Part shown: positions 8,492 to 16,428 of the stretch, piece by piece
Numbering within the stretch: position 1 is the stretch's first letter
How the letters are laid out: the number at the start of each line of letters is the position of its first letter
From: Diaphorobacter limosus
Lineage (GTDB): Bacteria; Pseudomonadota; Gammaproteobacteria; Burkholderiales; Burkholderiaceae_C
Direction of reading: 5' to 3'
Assembly: GCF_033100095.1 (NCBI RefSeq)
Contig: NZ_CP136921.1
Span: forward strand, 2,388,501 to 2,452,500
Length of the DNA stretch: 64,000 nt
Program-made: the position numbers and the translations under genes
Notes under the pieces: model-generated
Told to the model about the DNA's origin: nothing
What the model saw: only the letters and a program-made list of their open reading frames with translations
Databases searched by the model: none

Positions 8492-9292
8492 ATGAAGGCA
8501 TTTCAACTGATGGGTTTGGCGATCGGCGCCCTGCTAGGTGCCGGCACAGCCGCAGCCGGCCCGCTGCCAGGCGGCTGGTCCTGCACTGGCAACTGCGGCA
8601 CCAACACCGCCGCTGACGGCGACGTAACGTTGGCGCCAGGCTTCGGCTCTTATCAATGGATTTCGACGGCGGGCGGCCTAACGGGTGCCGGCCAGCTGCC
8701 AGTCGGCCCCACCGGCCAGGAGACCAATGGATCTTCGGCGCAAACGCCCACTTTCTCGGTGAACGCTGGTGACAAGCTGAACTTCTACTTCAACTACATC
8801 ACCTCTGACGGCGTGCAATTCACCGAATACGCCTGGGCCGGCCTGTATTCAGGCACCAGCACTTTCGATTCGTATTTGTTCACCGCACGCACCACAACCA
8901 GCGGCAACACCGTGCCAGGGTTCGGACTGCCAGGCCTTGGCGCCGGCGTGACGCTGACGCCCTCCACTTCGGCCATCATCCCCGGCGGCCCCGACTTTTC
9001 TCCCCTGGGCGGCAGCTCTGGTGGGTGCTACGGAGGTTCCGGACAGGGCTGCGGCTACACCGGCTGGATCCAGATGGAGTACACATTCACCACCGCCGGC
9101 ATCTATTCGCTGGGCTTCGGCGTCACCAACGCACTCGACACGGCATTCGACTCCGCCTTTGCCATCGCTGGCGTGTCGATCAACGACACACCCATCGACC
9201 CCAACCCGGTGCCCGAACCGGCAACCCTGACGCTGCTGGGCGCCAGCCTGCTGGGCCTGGGCGCATTGCGCCGCCGGCGCCAGCAGGGCTGA
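8492..9292 (+). CDS. PEP-CTERM sorting domain-containing secreted protein
   Basis: A 266-aa exported protein. Residues 1-22 are a signal peptide (MKAFQLMGLAIGALLGAG then TAAA cleavage). The mature part is Gly/Ser/Thr-rich, with Cys pairs near both ends of the domain (CTGNCG; GGCYGGSGQGCG) and beta-type sequence. The C-terminus is a PEP-CTERM signal: VPEPATLTLLGASLLGLGAL followed by RRRRQ. Exosortase EpsH recognises such tails and processes the protein during export, usually with exopolysaccharide production; no exosortase is in the window. The start at 8492 is favoured over 8480 because GGAGA precedes it by 5 bp. It has its own sigma-54-type promoter and upstream element. The specific role of the mature domain is unknown. 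Confidence 0.9.
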   Translation: MKAFQLMGLAIGALLGAGTAAAGPLPGGWSCTGNCGTNTAADGDVTLAPGFGSYQWISTAGGLTGAGQLPVGPTGQETNGSSAQTPTFSVNAGDKLNFYFNYITSDGVQFTEYAWAGLYSGTSTFDSYLFTARTTTSGNTVPGFGLPGLGAGVTLTPSTSAIIPGGPDFSPLGGSSGGCYGGSGQGCGYTGWIQMEYTFTTAGIYSLGFGVTNALDTAFDSAFAIAGVSINDTPIDPNPVPEPATLTLLGASLLGLGALRRRRQQG

Positions 9293-9395
9293 CAAGCCCC
9301 CTGGGCACCGCAGCCTCGGGGCGGTGCCCGGTTTGCATGCCTTTGCATGCACCGTCTTTGGCGCCCGGCAGCGCCAGCCCGCAAGGCGCGGTTTC

Positions 9396-9486
9396 ATGTT
9401 CCGTGTCACGCCGGGCACCAACTTCCTCGCCAGCAAACTGGCCAAGTGGAGCCAGGTGGTCAAGACCGCGAAAATGGCGGTGCACC
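9396..9486 (+). pseudogene. Remnant of a Bug/TctC-type solute-binding protein (C-terminal tail)
   Basis: About 30 residues, including NFLASKLAKWSQVVKTAKM, resemble the conserved C-terminal helix of Bug-family periplasmic binding proteins (pattern F(I/V)ASE..KW..VVK.A). No upstream part of such a gene is present and the frame shifts immediately downstream. The fragment is too short for a confident family call but fits a deletion remnant of a tripartite tricarboxylate-type locus. Confidence 0.45.
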
Positions 9487-9498
9487 GAGGCCCCAAAG

Positions 9499-9717
9499 GA
9501 AGAGTCCCTCAAGGGCTTTCTGGAACAAGGCAGCCGTTTCTTGAACCCCGTTTTCGTGGGCGATACCCTGTACTGCACCCTCACCGTGTCGGACCTCAAG
9601 CCGGGCAACACCACGGGCGTGATCACCCTCGGCACCGAGGTGAAAAACCAGAAGGGTGTGGTGGTGATGGATGGCTTTCAAAAATATCTGCTGAGAAAAC
9701 GCCATCCGGGTCAGTGA
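9499..9717 (+). pseudogene. Truncated MaoC-like dehydratase (C-terminal fragment)
   Basis: Seventy-two codons ending in TGA encode the C-terminal half of a MaoC-like hot-dog domain: SRFLNPVFVGDTLYCTLTV (the family's RFLNPV..GDT strand), then GVVVMDGFQKYLLRKR. The N-terminal half with the catalytic Asp/His is absent. It is in a different frame from the Bug-like fragment just upstream. MaoC dehydratases and Bug proteins often share loci in Comamonadaceae, so both pieces may derive from one deleted operon. With the Bug fragment this accounts for most of the 549-bp gap between 9293 and 9841; the rest shows nothing recognisable. Confidence 0.65.
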
Positions 9718-9841
9718 ACCACGCGGGCCTTGCAGCGCTGCCTGCCATGGCACATCCCCAGCGCCCGTGCTGCCATTCACGCGGGTGCGGTGCGCCCATC
9801 TGCTACAACCCGTGGTATCGCAATGCCTCGGAGAAAAAACC

Positions 9842-10336
9842 ATGAGCACAGCCGACATCGGCACCCTGCAACGCACGCCAATGGGCTTTGAAGGCCAACT
9901 GACGCGCCAGCTCGACCACGACGCAGTAGCCGTCTGGCGCATGCTGACCGACCCGCTGGCCATGGCGCAATGGCTGGCGCCGGGCAGCGTGGAGCAGCGC
10001 GCCGGCGGCACCGTGCACATCGACTTTGCCGACAGCGGCACCGTCATCGACAGCCGCGTCAGCGCCTTTGAGGATGGTCGCCTGCTGGCCTATTCGTGGA
10101 GCAGCGGCAGCGAGCCCGAACGCCCCATGCGCTGGGAGCTGGTGCCCGCGAATGGAGGCACGCGGCTAACGCTGACGCTGCACATTCCCGCCCAGGAGGA
10201 CGCCGCCAAGGCCTGCGCCGGCTTCGAGGGCCATCTGGACATGCTGGCCGCAGCCCTGGAGGGCGTGCCCATCAAGTTCCCGTTCCAGCGCTTTCTGCAA
10301 GCGCGCGGCGCCTATACCGAGCAGCTGGCGGGTTGA
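9842..10336 (+). CDS. SRPBCC/AHSA1-family protein
   Basis: A 164-aa START/Bet v1-like (SRPBCC) fold protein with the AHSA1 pattern: LDHDAVAVWRMLTDPLAMAQWLAP near the N-terminus, then GGTVHIDF, a central beta sheet (LLAYSWSS, MRWELVPANGGTRLTLTLHI) and a C-terminal long helix (GFEGHLDMLAAALEG). These proteins bind hydrophobic ligands or act as cochaperone-like factors; the ligand is unknown. GGAG lies upstream of ATG 9842. It is first of a compact three-gene run (8 bp, then a 4-bp overlap) with a thioredoxin-fold protein and a MOSC protein, suggesting an operon. Confidence 0.85.
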   Translation: MSTADIGTLQRTPMGFEGQLTRQLDHDAVAVWRMLTDPLAMAQWLAPGSVEQRAGGTVHIDFADSGTVIDSRVSAFEDGRLLAYSWSSGSEPERPMRWELVPANGGTRLTLTLHIPAQEDAAKACAGFEGHLDMLAAALEGVPIKFPFQRFLQARGAYTEQLAG

Positions 10337-10344
10337 GCATCGCC

Positions 10345-10905
10345 ATGACCAGCAGCGCCTACCACCCCGCCGCACCGCCGCTGCAGGTGGCGCAATGGTT
10401 CAACACGCGCGTGCCGCTCTCGCTCGAATCGCTGCGCGGACGCGTGGTGCTGCTGCACGCCTTTCAGATGCTGTGCCCGGGCTGCGTGGAGCATGGCATT
10501 CCGCAGGCGCGGCGCGTGCACGAGACGTTTTCGCCGGATCAGGTGACGGTCATCGGCCTGCACTCGGTATTCGAGCACCACGCCGTGCAGGGCACGCCGG
10601 CGGCGCTGCAGGCCTTCATCCACGAATACCGGCTGCGCTTTCCCATAGCACTGGATCAGCCCCACCCGACGCGCAATATTCCGCTGACCATGCAAGAGCT
10701 GATGCTGCAGGGCACGCCCAGCGTGGTGGTGATAGACACCCTGGGCCGCGTGCGCCTGCACCACTTCGGCCATCTGGACGATCTGCGCCTGGGCGCGCTG
10801 CTGGGCCAGCTGGTGGGTGAAGCCACGGCGCCTGTGGCAAGCGCGCCAGCGGCGCCGGGCTGCGACGACCACGGTTGCGCCCGCCCGGATCTGCCACAGT
10901 CATGA
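10345..10905 (+). CDS. Thioredoxin-fold redoxin (AhpC/TSA or TlpA-like)
   Basis: A 186-aa thioredoxin-like protein without a signal peptide. Strand-loop-helix sequence RVVLLHAFQMLCPGCVEHGI contains a CPGC redox motif at residues ~50-53; VTVIGLHSVFEHH and GTPSVVVIDTLGRVRLHHFGHLD are typical for the redoxin core including the cis-Pro strand (GTP). The tail is Cys/His-containing (CDDHGCA) and may bind a metal. A peroxidase, reductase or disulfide role cannot be separated from sequence alone. It lies 8 bp after the SRPBCC gene and overlaps the MOSC gene by 4 bp. Confidence 0.82.
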   Translation: MTSSAYHPAAPPLQVAQWFNTRVPLSLESLRGRVVLLHAFQMLCPGCVEHGIPQARRVHETFSPDQVTVIGLHSVFEHHAVQGTPAALQAFIHEYRLRFPIALDQPHPTRNIPLTMQELMLQGTPSVVVIDTLGRVRLHHFGHLDDLRLGALLGQLVGEATAPVASAPAAPGCDDHGCARPDLPQS

Positions 10906-11618
10906 ACAGCACCCGGCCACAGGAAGTGGCCAAGTTGCGCGCCCTGCTCACCGGCCGCGCCCGGCCCTACACGCGACCCGGCAGCGTGAGCGCCATCGCC
11001 AAGCAGCCGCGCAGCGGCCCGGTGGCCGTGGGCCCTCTCGGGCTTGCCGACGACGAGCAGGGCGACCCGCGCGTGCATGGCGGGCCGGACAAGGCCGTGC
11101 ATTGCTACGCCTGGTCGCAGTACCAGCCCTGGCGCCAGGAGCTGGCGGGCAACGCCACGGCCCAGGCGCTGCTGGCCCAGCCCGGCGCCTTTGGCGAAAA
11201 CTTCAGCCTGGACGGTATCAATGAGTCTCAGGTCTGCCTGGCCGACCAGTGGCAGGTAGGCAGCGCGCGCTTCGAGGTCAGCCAGGGGCGCCAGCCCTGC
11301 TGGAAGCTCAATGACCGTTTTGGCCTGCCCGACATGGCGCTGCGCGTGCAGACCAGCCTGCGCGCCGGTTGGTACCTGCGCGTGCTGCAGGTTGGACATG
11401 TGCAGGCCGGCGATACGGTGTGGCTGCTGGCGCGGCCGCACCCCGAATGGCCCATAGACCGGCTGCTGCGCGTGATTGCCGAGCGCGACTGCGCCCCCGA
11501 GACGCTGCGCGAGATACTGACACTGCCGCTGCCGCCGTCCTGGCACCGGCTGTTCACGCGCCGGCTGGAGAGCGCCAGCGTCGAAGACTGGAGCTCGCGC
11601 CTGGTCGGCAAGCCCTGA
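10902..11618 (+). CDS. MOSC domain-containing protein (YiiM-like)
   Basis: A 238-aa protein with a MOSC (molybdenum cofactor sulfurase C-terminal) domain: GDPRVHGGPDKAVHCYAWSQ, then GAFGENFSLDG, and the conserved Cys in RFEVSQGRQPCWKLNDRF. A C-terminal three-helix extension (RLLRVIAERDCAPETLREIL) matches the YiiM family, linked to reduction of N-hydroxylated compounds with molybdenum cofactor. ATG 10902 overlaps the TGA of the redoxin gene (ATGA); the upstream in-frame ATG at 10875 would extend into that gene. The convergent MFS gene ends 3 bp downstream. Confidence 0.88.
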   Translation: MNSTRPQEVAKLRALLTGRARPYTRPGSVSAIAKQPRSGPVAVGPLGLADDEQGDPRVHGGPDKAVHCYAWSQYQPWRQELAGNATAQALLAQPGAFGENFSLDGINESQVCLADQWQVGSARFEVSQGRQPCWKLNDRFGLPDMALRVQTSLRAGWYLRVLQVGHVQAGDTVWLLARPHPEWPIDRLLRVIAERDCAPETLREILTLPLPPSWHRLFTRRLESASVEDWSSRLVGKP

Positions 11619-11621
11619 ACC

Positions 11622-12884
11622 TCAACGCACCAGCGGCCAGCGCCAGACCGACGCAAGATACATCAGCGCGCCCGCCACCAGGGCCGCCGCCGCCAGCGCC
11701 AGCCCCTGGGCAAAGCCCTGCGCTTGGCCACCACGCGCCAGCAACCAGGCCACCATGGGTGGGCCCATGATCTGCCCCAGGCCATAGACGGCGGTGATCA
11801 GGCTGGCAAAGCTGTCGGCCGACGCCGGCCACAGGCGCCGCGCTTCCTGCAGCCCATAGAAGGTGATGGCCGTGAACGGCAGGCCCAGCAGGGTGCTGCT
11901 GAGTGCAAAGCCCGCCGGTGTGGGCCACCACAGGCCTATGCCGATGCCGCCGGCCTGCATGGCGTAGGCCGCCACCAGCAACCAGCGCCTGTCCCAGCGC
12001 GTCGGGGCGCGTGTGCTCAGCGCCGCGCCCACGGCTACGCCGGCGCCGAACATGGGCCAGAACAAATCCGGCCAGGGCGAACCCGCCGGCAGCGCGCCGC
12101 GGGCGATCACCGGCAGAAAGGTGGCGGTGACGATGTAGCCCAGCCCCGCCAGCCCATAGGCCAGCGCATGCACGCCACGCGCCGCCGCCGCGCCGCCGCC
12201 CGCGGCGCGCGCCGCAGCCGCTGGCGCATGCGCCGCGCCCGCCTGCGCCTTGGCCGCACGCCCCTGCACCACGGGCCAGACCACCAGGCACAGCAACACC
12301 GACAGCAGGCCAAACACCACCCAGCCCGATGCCGCGCGCCACTGCGCCTGCACCATCAGGCTGGTCGCCAGGCCGGTGAGCGCAATGCCCACGCCCGGGC
12401 CGCAGAAAATCAGCCCGCCCATGGCCGGGCGCCCCAGTACCGTGAGGCGCACCATGGCCCAGGCGGCGGTATTCAGCAGCACAAAGGCGCTGGCCACGCC
12501 GGCGGCAAAGCGCAAGGCGGGCCAGCTGTCCGGCAGTGGCAGGGCCATGGCCAGGGTCAGCAGCACCGTGGCCACCAGGCCGGCGCGCGCCAGGCGCGCC
12601 GGGTGCCAGCGTTCATACAGGCGCGGCAGCAGCCAGGGCAGGGCCATGCAGGCCAGGGCGCCCACCAGGTAGCCCACGTAATTGGCGGTCGCCAGCCAGC
12701 TGCCCTCGGTCAGCGTGACCACGCCGTCGTGCAGCATCATGGGCAGCAGCGGCGTGAAGGCAAAACGCCCCACGCCCATGGCCACGGCCAGCGCCAGCAT
12801 GCCGGCCAGGGCCACGGCGGCGGGGCGGTGCGACCAGTCGCGCGCGGAGGGCGAGGTCGTGGATTCGGGGGCGAAAACATGCAT
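11622..12884 (-). CDS. YbfB/YjiJ-family MFS transporter
   Basis: A 420-aa major facilitator with 12 predicted membrane segments. Features of the YbfB/YjiJ family are the N-terminal AVAMGVGRFAFTPLLPMML, NYVGYLVGALAC and the second-half GLGYIVTATFLPVIAR. A long Ala/Gly-rich cytoplasmic loop sits between TM6 and TM7 (~residues 205-235). Substrate unknown; members are usually annotated as sugar or drug exporters. Its 5' end faces the nitronate monooxygenase gene divergently across ~100 bp. Confidence 0.88.
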   Translation of the reverse strand: MHVFAPESTTSPSARDWSHRPAAVALAGMLALAVAMGVGRFAFTPLLPMMLHDGVVTLTEGSWLATANYVGYLVGALACMALPWLLPRLYERWHPARLARAGLVATVLLTLAMALPLPDSWPALRFAAGVASAFVLLNTAAWAMVRLTVLGRPAMGGLIFCGPGVGIALTGLATSLMVQAQWRAASGWVVFGLLSVLLCLVVWPVVQGRAAKAQAGAAHAPAAAARAAGGGAAAARGVHALAYGLAGLGYIVTATFLPVIARGALPAGSPWPDLFWPMFGAGVAVGAALSTRAPTRWDRRWLLVAAYAMQAGGIGIGLWWPTPAGFALSSTLLGLPFTAITFYGLQEARRLWPASADSFASLITAVYGLGQIMGPPMVAWLLARGGQAQGFAQGLALAAAALVAGALMYLASVWRWPLVR

Positions 12885-12986
12885 GGCGATGCGCTGGCAA
12901 TGGGGGAGAAGGATTATGGCCGTGCCCCTGCGGGTATGCTGCGGCCGCTATCGTCTGGCTCTCCCTCTCTACTTCTCCTGCGCGCC

Positions 12987-14045
12987 ATGAACCACGACCT
13001 GCTTGCCCGCCTGGGGCTACGGCTTCCCATCATCCAGGGCCCCATGACCGGCTCCGACACGCCGCAGCTGGCCGCCGCCGTATCCGCCGCCGGCGGGCTG
13101 GGCTTTCTGGGCTGCGGCATGCGCTCACCCGCCGCCATGCTGGAGGCGGCAGCCGCCGTGCGCGCCGCCACCGACAAGCCCTTTGGCATGAACCTGTTCG
13201 TGCTGGAGACTCCCCTGCCCGACGATGCCGAGGTGGCCGCGGCCATGGAGCGGCTGGCGCCGCTCTACGCGCGCTTTGGCCTGCAGCCCGAGCCGCCCGC
13301 GCGCTGGTGCGAAGACTTCGCCATGCAGTTCGAGGCGCTGATCCAGGCCCGCCCGGCGGTCGCCAGCTTCACCTTCGGCATTCTGAGCAGCGCCCAGGTG
13401 CGCCGCATCAAGACGGATGCCGGCAGCTACGTCATCGGCACCGCCACGACGCCGGCCGAAGCACTGGCCTGGGCGGAAGTGGGCGCCAATGCCGTGGTCG
13501 CCAGCGGCCTGGAGGCCGGCGGGCACCGCGGCACCTTTCTGGGCGACTGGGACGGCAGCCAGATCGGCACCATAGCCCTTGTGCCGGCCTGCGTGGATGC
13601 ACTCCGCATCCCGGTGATCGCCGCCGGCGCCATCATGGACGGGCGCGGCATCGCCGCGGCGCTGGCCCTGGGCGCACAGGCGGTGCAAATGGGCACGGCC
13701 TTCCTGGCCTGTCCCGAGTCGGCCATCACTCCTGCCCAGCGCGCCGCCATGGCCGGCGCGCAGGCGACGGACACACGCCTGACGCGCATCTTCTCGGGCC
13801 GCCCGGCACGCGGCATCCTGAACGACGCCATGCGCACGCTGGCGCCGCACGAGGCCGAGATCCCCGCCTATCCGATACAGAACGCCCTGATGGGCCCGGT
13901 GCGCCGCGCCGCCGCGCAGACGGGTGATGCCGGGCATATTGCGTTGTGGGCTGGACAAGGGGTGGGGGCGGTGCGGGCGCTGACGGCCGGCGTTTTGCTG
14001 CAGACGCTGGAGCGGGAGTGGCGGGACGCCCGCAATTTACTATAA
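12987..14045 (+). CDS. Nitronate monooxygenase / NAD(P)H-dependent flavin oxidoreductase
   Basis: A 352-aa FMN enzyme with a TIM-barrel. Signatures are LPIIQGPMTGSDTPQLAAAV, AAGGLGFLGCGM, KPFGMNLFV, the substrate-loop ASGLEAGGHRG containing the catalytic-type His, and IPVIAAGAIMDGRGIAAALA followed by GAQAVQMGTAFL. Such enzymes oxidise nitronates to carbonyl compounds and nitrite, or act as enoyl reductases. The stop codon adjoins a family A repeat. No operon partner; the neighbouring gene is divergent. Confidence 0.9.
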   Translation: MNHDLLARLGLRLPIIQGPMTGSDTPQLAAAVSAAGGLGFLGCGMRSPAAMLEAAAAVRAATDKPFGMNLFVLETPLPDDAEVAAAMERLAPLYARFGLQPEPPARWCEDFAMQFEALIQARPAVASFTFGILSSAQVRRIKTDAGSYVIGTATTPAEALAWAEVGANAVVASGLEAGGHRGTFLGDWDGSQIGTIALVPACVDALRIPVIAAGAIMDGRGIAAALALGAQAVQMGTAFLACPESAITPAQRAAMAGAQATDTRLTRIFSGRPARGILNDAMRTLAPHEAEIPAYPIQNALMGPVRRAAAQTGDAGHIALWAGQGVGAVRALTAGVLLQTLEREWRDARNLL

Positions 14046-14096
14046 TTTTAATAGCTATTAGCGCTTGTCATATGGGCGCTACAAGGCGATTTTTTA
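14046..14096 (+). repeat. Dispersed repeat family A
   Basis: TTTTAATAGCTATTAGCGCT, spacer, then GGGCGCTACAAGGCGATTTT. It lies between two convergent genes directly after the stop of the nitronate monooxygenase gene; the AGCGCTT/GCGCT pairing with a T-run could serve as a terminator. Confidence 0.8.
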
Positions 14097-14140
14097 ATAC
14101 CAAACCGCTTTCCGTGCCACACCGGCTACAGAGCCATGGT

Positions 14141-15151
14141 TCACGGCGTTGGCGTGGCGTGAAACCAGCGCAGGAACCTGCGCCGGCGCAGCCACCAACC
14201 GCGCTGCAAATAGGCTCGCGCCAGCTCCTCGGGGGTGAGCGGCGAGGCGGCGCGAAAGTTCTGCCGCAGCTGCTCGGCCAGCGCGGCCGTACCGTCCGGG
14301 CTCTGGCAGACATGGCGCATGGCGCCAACCAGGCTGCGCGCCGCCTGCTGCGCCAGCGCCAGGCGCAGGCCGGCGTGCTGCCACTCGGGCTGGCCCGCTA
14401 GCGCCTGCGTCAGCGGCAGCAGCGCGGCAGATTGATCGAGCGCCTTGCGCAGGCTCATGCTCGCCAGAATGCTGCTGTCACGCTGGCGGTAGGCCACCCA
14501 GGGGCTGGTTTCGTAATAAAAACTCTGCGCACGCAGCGCCATCAGCGGCATGGTGGCCATGTCCTCGAAATAACGGCCGGCGGGAAAGCGCACACCGCTC
14601 CGGTCATCGCCCCACAACGCGCGGCGCGAGATCTTGGACCAGGCATGCAGCTGCCCCGTGCCCAGCATGCCCGCCATGAGCTGGGCCCGGTCGTGCACCA
14701 GCTGCCACGCCGGGCCGTCAAAGCTGCGCTTGTGACCCTCGCCGCGCAGGCGGTGCTTGAGGCGCACGCGCTCGCGCCAGACGGCAAAGTCGCACAGCAC
14801 CACATCTGGCGCATGACCGCGCACGATGGCTTGCAGGCCGGCAATGGCACCCGGCAGCAGCTTGTCGTCCGAGTCCAGAAACCACAGGTAGTCGCCGGTT
14901 GCGGCATCGATCATGGTGTTGCGCGCGGCGCTCAGGCCGCCGTTGCGCGCATGCTGCAGCAGCTGCAAGCGCCCCGGCCAGCGCCGATCCAGTTGCTGCA
15001 TCAAGGCCCATGAACCGTCTGTGGAGCAGTCGTCGAGCACCAGCAGCTGCACCCCGCCATCGGCCGGCAACTGCTGCACCACCGAGGCCAGGCATTCCTC
15101 CAGATAGGGCGCCACGTTGTACACCGGCACCAGCACGCTCAGCCAGGTCAC
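14141..15151 (-). CDS. Glycosyltransferase family 2
   Basis: A 336-aa GT-A fold transferase. The N-terminus reads LSVLVPVYNVAPYLEECLASV; LDDCSTDGSW, RNGGLSAARNTMIDAATG and the DxD-type WFLDSDD follow in the family order. It most likely adds a sugar to lipopolysaccharide or capsule at the cytoplasmic membrane. I start it at GTG 15151, which overlaps the O-antigen ligase stop (GTGA) and follows AAGGAGCG; the ATG at 15214 would lie inside that gene. Third in a coupled cluster with a GT4 and an O-antigen ligase. Confidence 0.88.
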   Translation of the reverse strand: MTWLSVLVPVYNVAPYLEECLASVVQQLPADGGVQLLVLDDCSTDGSWALMQQLDRRWPGRLQLLQHARNGGLSAARNTMIDAATGDYLWFLDSDDKLLPGAIAGLQAIVRGHAPDVVLCDFAVWRERVRLKHRLRGEGHKRSFDGPAWQLVHDRAQLMAGMLGTGQLHAWSKISRRALWGDDRSGVRFPAGRYFEDMATMPLMALRAQSFYYETSPWVAYRQRDSSILASMSLRKALDQSAALLPLTQALAGQPEWQHAGLRLALAQQAARSLVGAMRHVCQSPDGTAALAEQLRQNFRAASPLTPEELARAYLQRGWWLRRRRFLRWFHATPTP

Positions 15152-16428
15152 GGTACGCTCCTTGCCTCGCCCGGTGGCCAGATACCCCGCTCCACGCCAC
15201 GCAAAGCCGCCCACAGCACGCTCACATAGAACACAAAGAACATGATGCCGCTGTTATGGTTGAAGAACGGCTGTGACATGCCGAACATCAGATAGGCCAC
15301 CGGGATCAGGCTGCCCAGGACACGCAAGGCCAGGGCATCGTGCCAGCTGGATGAACTCTCCGGCCACTGCTGCAACCGCCGCCGCGTGGGCCAGAACAGG
15401 AACAGCACATAGGCAAACAGGGCCGCCTGCAGCAAGACCCCGAACACGCCGACCTTGACCCAGATATCCAGAAAATCGTTGTGCACCTGCGGGTAGAAAA
15501 CGAGCGCCTTGTCGAATTCACCCAGCTCCACACGCCGGGTCATTTCGGCCACATAGCCATGCGCACCCCAGCCCAGCCAGGGTTTTTGCGGAATCATGTC
15601 GGCCACCAGCCGGTATTGATCCAGGCGCACACCCAGCGAGGTGCCGGCGATGCCGGCATTGAAGTACTGGGTGATTTCCTCCACCGCCTGGCCAATGCGC
15701 TCATGAAACCGAGGGGTGACGGCCAGCACCACCACCAATGCCAGCAGCAGGGCCACCGACAGTGCCAGCAAGCGGCCAAACAACCTTGGGCGAATCTGCC
15801 TGACCTGGGTCAGCAGGGCGGGGAATATCAATACCACCGCCAGCCAGCCGCCGCGCGACTGCGACAACAGGGACGCTGCAACACCGGCCACGACGGCCAC
15901 CGCCATGAATGCGCGCCACCACCAGGCACGCCAGCGCCAGAATATCGCCGCGCAGACCATGGCCATGCAGCCCAGCAGCAAGGCCAGGTTGCCCCATTGA
16001 ATGGCATTGGTGTAGCCCCCGGGACGCTCCATGCCCTGCGCCCAGGCCTGCCACGCGGCCAGGCTCCCCATGCCGATACAGCCGACGGGCAAGCCCCAAA
16101 AGAAGGCCTGCGGCCTGGGCGGAAAGGCGGCAATGAAGAGCAGACACGGCACGCCCAACAGCCACTTGATGCCCTTGTCCCAGCGGCCCATGCCGCGATC
16201 CAGCGACAGGAAAAACCACATGCAGCCCATGCAGACCAGCAGCAATGCCAGCCATAGCGTGCGGCGCTCCGGCCGGCTGCGCAGCCAACGTGGCGCGTAG
16301 AACAAGGCGCCGGCCAACAACAGTACCGCACCATAGGAGTAGCCCGAAGGCACCCAGATCGCCAGCGCCGCCAGCAGAAAGGTGGCCAACGTCGTCAGCT
16401 TGAATGGGGTTTCGGCCTTGTAGTCCAT
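15148..16428 (-). CDS. O-antigen ligase family protein (Wzy_C domain)
   Basis: A 426-aa polytopic membrane protein with 10-12 hydrophobic segments and a large periplasmic loop (~residues 235-330), the layout of WaaL/Wzy_C proteins. Supporting motifs are LLSQSRGGWLAVVLI before the loop, and in it RLDQYRLVADMIPQKPWLGWG and the conserved His region YPQVHNDFLDIWVKVG. WaaL transfers undecaprenyl-linked O-antigen to lipid A-core in the periplasm. Wzy polymerases share the fold, so this exact role is inferred from the GT4/GT2 neighbours. Its ATG shares a base with the upstream gene's stop (TGATG). Confidence 0.85.
   Translation of the reverse strand: MDYKAETPFKLTTLATFLLAALAIWVPSGYSYGAVLLLAGALFYAPRWLRSRPERRTLWLALLLVCMGCMWFFLSLDRGMGRWDKGIKWLLGVPCLLFIAAFPPRPQAFFWGLPVGCIGMGSLAAWQAWAQGMERPGGYTNAIQWGNLALLLGCMAMVCAAIFWRWRAWWWRAFMAVAVVAGVAASLLSQSRGGWLAVVLIFPALLTQVRQIRPRLFGRLLALSVALLLALVVVLAVTPRFHERIGQAVEEITQYFNAGIAGTSLGVRLDQYRLVADMIPQKPWLGWGAHGYVAEMTRRVELGEFDKALVFYPQVHNDFLDIWVKVGVFGVLLQAALFAYVLFLFWPTRRRLQQWPESSSSWHDALALRVLGSLIPVAYLMFGMSQPFFNHNSGIMFFVFYVSVLWAALRGVERGIWPPGEARSVP

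Noticed and set aside
11724..12986. Upstream extension of the nitronate monooxygenase frame by ~420 codons
   Set aside because: The extension is antisense to the YbfB-type permease and is Gln/Gly/His/Ala-rich. FMN-enzyme homology begins only at ATG 12987.
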